Assembly (NCBI GenBank): GCA_905479945.1 | Contig: CAJQOP010000130.1 | Span: 1-36,547 of the forward strand | Direction of reading: 5' to 3' | DNA from: an uncultured Glaciecola sp. | GTDB taxonomy: Bacteria; Pseudomonadota; Gammaproteobacteria; Enterobacterales; Alteromonadaceae | DNA: 36,547 nucleotides | Shown here: one piece after another, positions 32,590 through 36,547 of the stretch | Position numbering within the stretch: the stretch's first letter is position 1 | Layout of the letters: the number at the start of each line of letters is the position of its first letter | The notes under the pieces: model-generated | The model's input: only the letters and a program-made list of their open reading frames with translations | Told to the model about the DNA's origin: nothing | Database searches by the model: none | Made by a program: the position numbers and the translations under genes

Positions 32590-33975
32590 ATGGCATTATG
32601 GGGAGGGCGTTTTCAGTCCGGTAGCAGCGATATGTTTAAACAGGTTAATGATTCATTGCCTTTTGACCATGTAATGGCAGTTGAAGATATTTGGGGCTCA
32701 ATCGTTTGGTCACGAGCACTAAAAGATGCAGGTGTGTTAACCGTCGATGAGCAACAACAACTTGAGAACGCTTTAAGCTCTTTAAAAGCAAAAGCTGAAG
32801 CGGGTGAACTTGACTTTGCTAGTTCCTTCGAAGAAGATATCCACAGTTTTGTTGAAGCAACACTAACAGCAGAGTTAGGCGATATTGCGAGGAAACTGCA
32901 CACTGGCCGCAGCAGAAACGATCAGGTCGCCACCGATTTTCGATTATGGTGCCGCTCGCACCTGGATTCACTTCGTGTTGATTGTCTAAGTGTTATTCAG
33001 GCCTTGCTGAAAGCAGCCAAGCGTCACGAAAACGCTATCCTTCCTGGTTACACCCATTTACAACGAGCACAACCCGTTTATTTTGCACATTGGTGCTTAG
33101 CCTATGTTGAGATGCTAAAACGTGATGTTAGCCGAATTGAAGACTTACAAAAACGCTTGAATCAGTGCCCTCTAGGCTCAGGTGCGCTTGCTGGCACCAC
33201 GTTCCCAGTAGATAGATACAAAATCGCCGCAGAGTTGGGCTTTGACTCTCCTTGTTTGAATAGTTTAGATGCCGTATCTGACCGTGATTTTGTGCTAGAA
33301 CTCTTATTTAATGCCAGCACTAGTATGATGCATTTATCACGCATGGCTGAAGATTTGATTTTCTATAATAGTGGCGAAGCGGGATTTTTGCATTTAGGCG
33401 ATTCAGTAACATCTGGCTCTTCGCTTATGCCACAAAAGAAAAACCCCGATGCATTGGAACTTATGCGCGGAAAGTGCGGTCGAGTGTTCGGAAACTTACA
33501 AGGTTTATTAGTTACGATGAAAGGCCTACCTCTAGCGTATAACAAAGACATGCAAGAAGATAAAGAAGGCGCTATAGATAGCGTTAATCAGTGGCATATT
33601 TGTTTATGTATTGCGGTTGAAGTACTCAATAGCTTGTCTTTGAATGAAGAAAGGTGCCGTATAGCAGCGCAACAAGGCTATGCCAATGCAACTGAGTTAG
33701 CAGATTACCTTGTAGCTAAAGGCATTCCATTTAGAACCGCGCATGACATTGCAGGCCAAGCAGTCGTGTTAGCTATTTCCAAAGGCAAAGCACTAGAACA
33801 CTTGAGTGTTGAAGAACTGCAAACCGTGCATGCTGATATTCAAGATGACGTTTATGCCGTGCTCGAATTGGAAGCTGTTTTGAACAAACGTAATGTACTT
33901 GGCGGTACCAATAAAGAATTAGTGACGCGTGCGGTTTATGCTGAATTAGAAAAGTTAGACCAACTCAAGGCTTAA
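32590..33975 (+). CDS. argH: Argininosuccinate lyase
   Basis: 461 residues. The fumarase/lyase superfamily signature [21 protein letters not shown] is split here as [16 protein letters not shown] and LMRGK. LWGGRFQ at the start, [14 protein letters not shown] (substrate site) and [11 protein letters not shown] follow family order. It splits argininosuccinate into arginine and fumarate. It starts 9 bases after argG with AAGGAAGCGTC. In some marine relatives argH is fused to an argA-like acetyltransferase; here it is a normal single-domain gene. Confidence 0.98.
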   Translation: MALWGGRFQSGSSDMFKQVNDSLPFDHVMAVEDIWGSIVWSRALKDAGVLTVDEQQQLENALSSLKAKAEAGELDFASSFEEDIHSFVEATLTAELGDIARKLHTGRSRNDQVATDFRLWCRSHLDSLRVDCLSVIQALLKAAKRHENAILPGYTHLQRAQPVYFAHWCLAYVEMLKRDVSRIEDLQKRLNQCPLGSGALAGTTFPVDRYKIAAELGFDSPCLNSLDAVSDRDFVLELLFNASTSMMHLSRMAEDLIFYNSGEAGFLHLGDSVTSGSSLMPQKKNPDALELMRGKCGRVFGNLQGLLVTMKGLPLAYNKDMQEDKEGAIDSVNQWHICLCIAVEVLNSLSLNEERCRIAAQQGYANATELADYLVAKGIPFRTAHDIAGQAVVLAISKGKALEHLSVEELQTVHADIQDDVYAVLELEAVLNKRNVLGGTNKELVTRAVYAELEKLDQLKA

Positions 33976-34001
33976 CAGGCTCAGCCTCAGAGGAAATTAA
34001 G

Positions 34002-35321
34002 ATGCCATTATCGGATACCCAAAGCGTACGTTTCTTCAGAAGCTCAGCGCCCTACATTAATGCTCACAGAGGTAAAACCTTTGTGCTCATGTTTGGTGGT
34101 GAAGCAATTGAAGATCCTAACTTCCCCAAAATAATTCAAGATATTGCCCTACTAAATAGCCTCGGCGTTAAACTCGTTATCGTGCATGGTGCTCGTCCGC
34201 AAATTGATCATAGATTGCAATTACGCGGCACAAAGTCGCAATTTATAGATGGTATTCGCGTAACCGACAAAGAGTCCTTAGAGTGCGTTAAGGACGCGGC
34301 AGGCTCCTTGCGGAGCCAAATTGAAGCCTTGCTGACAATGGGATTACCAAACTCCCCTATGCATGGCTCGCAAATTCGGGTTTGTTCCGGCAATTTAGTT
34401 GTTGCTAGGCCGCTAGGTGTAAAGGACGGCATTGATTTTGAGAATACCGGAGTGGTGCGTCGAGTTGACGTGCAAGGGCTTAATGATCATCTCGCAGATG
34501 GTTCAATAGTGCTGCTGTCGCCAATGGGGTATTCACCTACAGGCGAAATATTCAATTTGTCGCATGAGGATGTTGCCACTCAAGCAGCAATCGCACTGAA
34601 AGCCGACAAGATCATCACTTTTTCTGAACGTGATGGTATTTTCAATAAAGACGGAAAACTGCTAAGAACAATCGAGTTAAATCTCATGAAGAAAGAGATT
34701 GCTAACAACAATATTGATGCCCAACTAACATGCTTAACCGCAATGCTGGCATCGGTTGCAGCTGGCGTTACTCGCGCGCACTGCGTGAACTTTCATTCGG
34801 ATGGTGTGCTGCTTAAAGAGTTGTTTACCAGAGATGGCGCAGGCTCACTCGTGTTGCAAAATCACTATGAACAATTGCGTACAGCAACGATTGATGATGT
34901 TGGCGGTATTTTAAAACTAATTAAGCCTTTAGAAGAAAGTGGCACCTTAGTAAAGCGCTCACGAGAAAGACTTGAAAGTGAAATTGGCCAGTTTACCGTG
35001 ATTGTCCGAGACGGCATGATCATCGCCTGTGCTGCCTTATATATGTATAAAGACGAAGCTTGTGGTGAGTTAGCGTGCATCGTAACGCATCATGATTATA
35101 GAGGTGGTAATCGTGGCGAAAGGCTCTTAGAAGAAATTCGTAAAAAAGGGATCCTTAGCGGTTTGAATAAGGTTTTTGTTTTAACTACCGTAACCGGACA
35201 TTGGTTTTTGGAACAAGGTTTTGAAGAGCAGTCTATTGACGCACTTCCTTCCGCAAAACAGGAAATGTATAATTTCACCCGCAACAGCAAAGTATTTATG
35301 TTGCCGCTGTTTCCTAGTTAA
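34002..35321 (+). CDS. argA: Amino-acid N-acetyltransferase (N-acetylglutamate synthase)
   Basis: 439 residues, the classical two-domain ArgA. The N-terminal amino-acid-kinase-like domain (about 1-285) has FVLMFGGEAIEDP, VIVHGARPQID and LSHEDVATQAA. A C-terminal GNAT domain (about 295-435) has ACIVTHHDYRGGNRGERLL and FVLTTVTGHWFLEQGFEE. It makes N-acetylglutamate, the first committed step, and is usually feedback-inhibited by arginine through the kinase-like domain. The ribosome site AGAGGAAATTAAG is strong. Last gene of the operon. Confidence 0.96.
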   Translation: MPLSDTQSVRFFRSSAPYINAHRGKTFVLMFGGEAIEDPNFPKIIQDIALLNSLGVKLVIVHGARPQIDHRLQLRGTKSQFIDGIRVTDKESLECVKDAAGSLRSQIEALLTMGLPNSPMHGSQIRVCSGNLVVARPLGVKDGIDFENTGVVRRVDVQGLNDHLADGSIVLLSPMGYSPTGEIFNLSHEDVATQAAIALKADKIITFSERDGIFNKDGKLLRTIELNLMKKEIANNNIDAQLTCLTAMLASVAAGVTRAHCVNFHSDGVLLKELFTRDGAGSLVLQNHYEQLRTATIDDVGGILKLIKPLEESGTLVKRSRERLESEIGQFTVIVRDGMIIACAALYMYKDEACGELACIVTHHDYRGGNRGERLLEEIRKKGILSGLNKVFVLTTVTGHWFLEQGFEEQSIDALPSAKQEMYNFTRNSKVFMLPLFPS

Positions 35322-35552
35322 TTGACTTAGTTGCGCTAGCCTTATTATTGCACCTTTATTATTTTCCCTTCCGCATAATCTAGCATCGATGTAAATTAGC
35401 GAATAATTAACTTTTCCATTTACACTATGAATAAATGATTAGCTCAAGAGAAAATCAACGCTGATTGCATAGAGCTGATACAATATTAGTGTTGTTGTGT
35501 AATTTAAACACGCAATCGCATCGACTGAGGACACATAAAGGCATTCGGTCTT

Positions 35553-35892
35553 ATGTTTAAGGGATGTTGTTAAAAACCACTATGTGGACTTTAGTGGGCG
35601 AGTGCGACGTGAAACATATTGGATGTTTGCACTGTTTAGTTTTGTAATCTCGATTGTACTAGCGATCATTGATACAACGACAGGCATCGGTTTTCTTGGC
35701 TTTATATATAGCATAGCTGTTTTCTTGCCATCTGTGGGTTTGGCAGTCAGACGCCTTCATGACACAGGCAAAAGCGGATGGTGGTTGTTGATTTCTTTAC
35801 TTCCTCTTATAGGTCTAATTGTGTTGATCGTATTTATGGCTTCGGACAGCCATGATGAAAACTCATATGGGCCTAACCCAAAAGCAAGCTGA
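35553..35892 (+). CDS. DUF805 inner-membrane protein with apparent frameshift at the 5' end
   Basis: The stretch from 35584 codes for DFSGRVRRETYWMFALFSF, four TM helices and RRLHDTGKSGWWLLISL..., the DUF805 hallmark. The family's N-terminal lead (D-V-V-K-N-H-Y before V-D-F-S-G-R) is encoded in the same frame upstream, but with no start codon. ATG 35553 reads M-F-K-G and hits a TAA after six codons. Dropping one G from the GGG at 35561-35563 joins it to M-F-K-D-V-V-K-N-H-Y. So either there is a base error in a homopolymer or the gene is broken and starts only at GTG 35584. DUF805 proteins are small membrane proteins of unknown function. Confidence 0.8.
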
Positions 35893-35929
35893 GCATAATC
35901 GCTATACTTTGAGGATTTCACAAATAGAA

Positions 35930-35948
35930 CGACGGATAGTTTCCGTCG
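35930..35948. terminator. Terminator-like hairpin between DUF805 and maeA
   Basis: CGACGGA and TCCGTCG form a perfect 7-bp stem with a five-base TAGTT loop, between two convergent genes. The T-runs after it are poor on both strands, so activity is uncertain. Confidence 0.5.
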
Positions 35949-36014
35949 CTCTAGCCTTCTTTAAAAAATACTCTTCCTATGTCGACCATTTTGCGTAGTG
36001 CTAAATAAGTGATG

Positions 36015-36547
36015 CTACAAACTGACTCGCTTGTAAGGACGATACTCCGCCTTCCAAAAGTTACCTTCAATACGTTTTTCGAGCAATTCGTCGGGGATGG
36101 GTAGAGCAAGCTCTTGCGCCATCGCAACTTTTGCAACCGCAAAAGCAATTTTGCGACTCAGTTGTCCTATTTCCGTTAAGGGTGGCAAAAGTGCACCATC
36201 AGGATCGTTGACCATAGGTGAGGCATCGGCTAATGCATTACTTGCAGCCATCAGCATTTCATCGCTAATAATACGTGCCTTTGCTGCGATTACACCCAAG
36301 CCTATTCCAGGAAAAATATAGCTATTGTTGCACTGTACTATGGAGAACATTTTACCTTCGTATTCAACTGGGTCAAAAGGGCTACCGGTAGCGATAACTA
36401 CATTACCTTTTGTCCATCTAATAACTTGTTCTGGCGTAGCTTCAACTTGGCGAGATGGATTACTCAAAGGAAATATTATCGGCTTTTTACTGTTTTGAGC
36501 CATTGCTGTTATAGCCTGTTCAGTAAAGAGCCCAGGCTGCCCAGAAA
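36015..36547 (-). CDS. maeA: NAD-dependent malic enzyme, C-terminal part (gene runs off the right edge)
   Basis: 177 complete codons are visible; the frame stays open to the window end (…S-G-Q-P-G-L-F-T-E-Q). The conserved C-terminal half is IIFPLSNPSRQVEATPE, ATGSPFDPV, QCNNSYIFPGIGLG, SDEMLMAASNALA and NFWKAEYRPY. It aligns well with E. coli MaeA (SfcA). It oxidatively decarboxylates malate to pyruvate with NAD. The N-terminal half with the catalytic Tyr/Lys and Rossmann loop is outside the window. Confidence 0.95.
   Translation of the reverse strand, partial: SGQPGLFTEQAITAMAQNSKKPIIFPLSNPSRQVEATPEQVIRWTKGNVVIATGSPFDPVEYEGKMFSIVQCNNSYIFPGIGLGVIAAKARIISDEMLMAASNALADASPMVNDPDGALLPPLTEIGQLSRKIAFAVAKVAMAQELALPIPDELLEKRIEGNFWKAEYRPYKRVSL

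Noticed and set aside
1..36547. CRISPR arrays, tRNA or rRNA genes
   Set aside because: I saw no regularly spaced direct repeats of CRISPR length and no tRNA or rRNA signatures in the window.

Overview
The window is chromosomal DNA from a marine gammaproteobacterium, most likely of the Alteromonadales (Alteromonadaceae: Alteromonas/Glaciecola/Paraglaciecola type). This rests on moderate-to-low GC, a gpmI-envC block divergent from yibN-grxC-secB-gpsA-trmL, a cpxRA/cpxP locus, and an argC-B-F-G-H-A cluster. The genus is inference.

Region 1 (1 to about 7060) is an accessory island. It holds a tyrosine recombinase cut by the window edge, a small MerR-like HTH protein, and an AAA ATPase plus subtilisin-like protease pair that matches the IetAS anti-phage / plasmid-incompatibility module. 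These are followed by a beheaded RHS C-terminal tip with a DUF4225-like end, overlapped by a 3-TM candidate immunity gene. About 550 bp of gene debris closes the island.

Region 2 (7085-14872) is an exopolysaccharide region. It contains a GH16 lichenase-type lipoprotein, a pyruvyltransferase-GT2-GT2 operon, a Wza-like lipoprotein that stops after its first domain, an initiating phosphoglycosyl transferase (PGT), a WecG/TagA-type transferase with a degenerate PGT-like N-terminus, and a lone DXD glycosyltransferase. No Wzx, Wzy or Wzc is present. Candidate sigma-54 (-24/-12) promoters lie in front of three of the transcription units.

Region 3 (15120-21016) is core housekeeping. envC and gpmI lie on the minus strand (cell separation, glycolysis). 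yibN, grxC, secB, gpsA and trmL lie on the plus strand (rhodanese, redox, secretion chaperone, phospholipid precursor, tRNA wobble methylation).

Region 4 (21286-27773) has a DUF1919 polysaccharide-related gene, an EamA exporter, a small outer-membrane-like protein, then cpxR-cpxA-pldB-like on the minus strand. These diverge from a CpxP/Spy-family protein with two tandem domains. A good CpxR box lies between them.

Region 5 (27774-35321) is the arginine biosynthesis operon argCBFGHA. A perfect ArgR half-site pair overlaps a plausible promoter, and short tandem repeats lie in two of its intergenic spaces. The end of the window has a DUF805 membrane protein gene with an apparent one-base frameshift in its first codons, and the 3' part of an NAD-malic enzyme gene running off the right edge.
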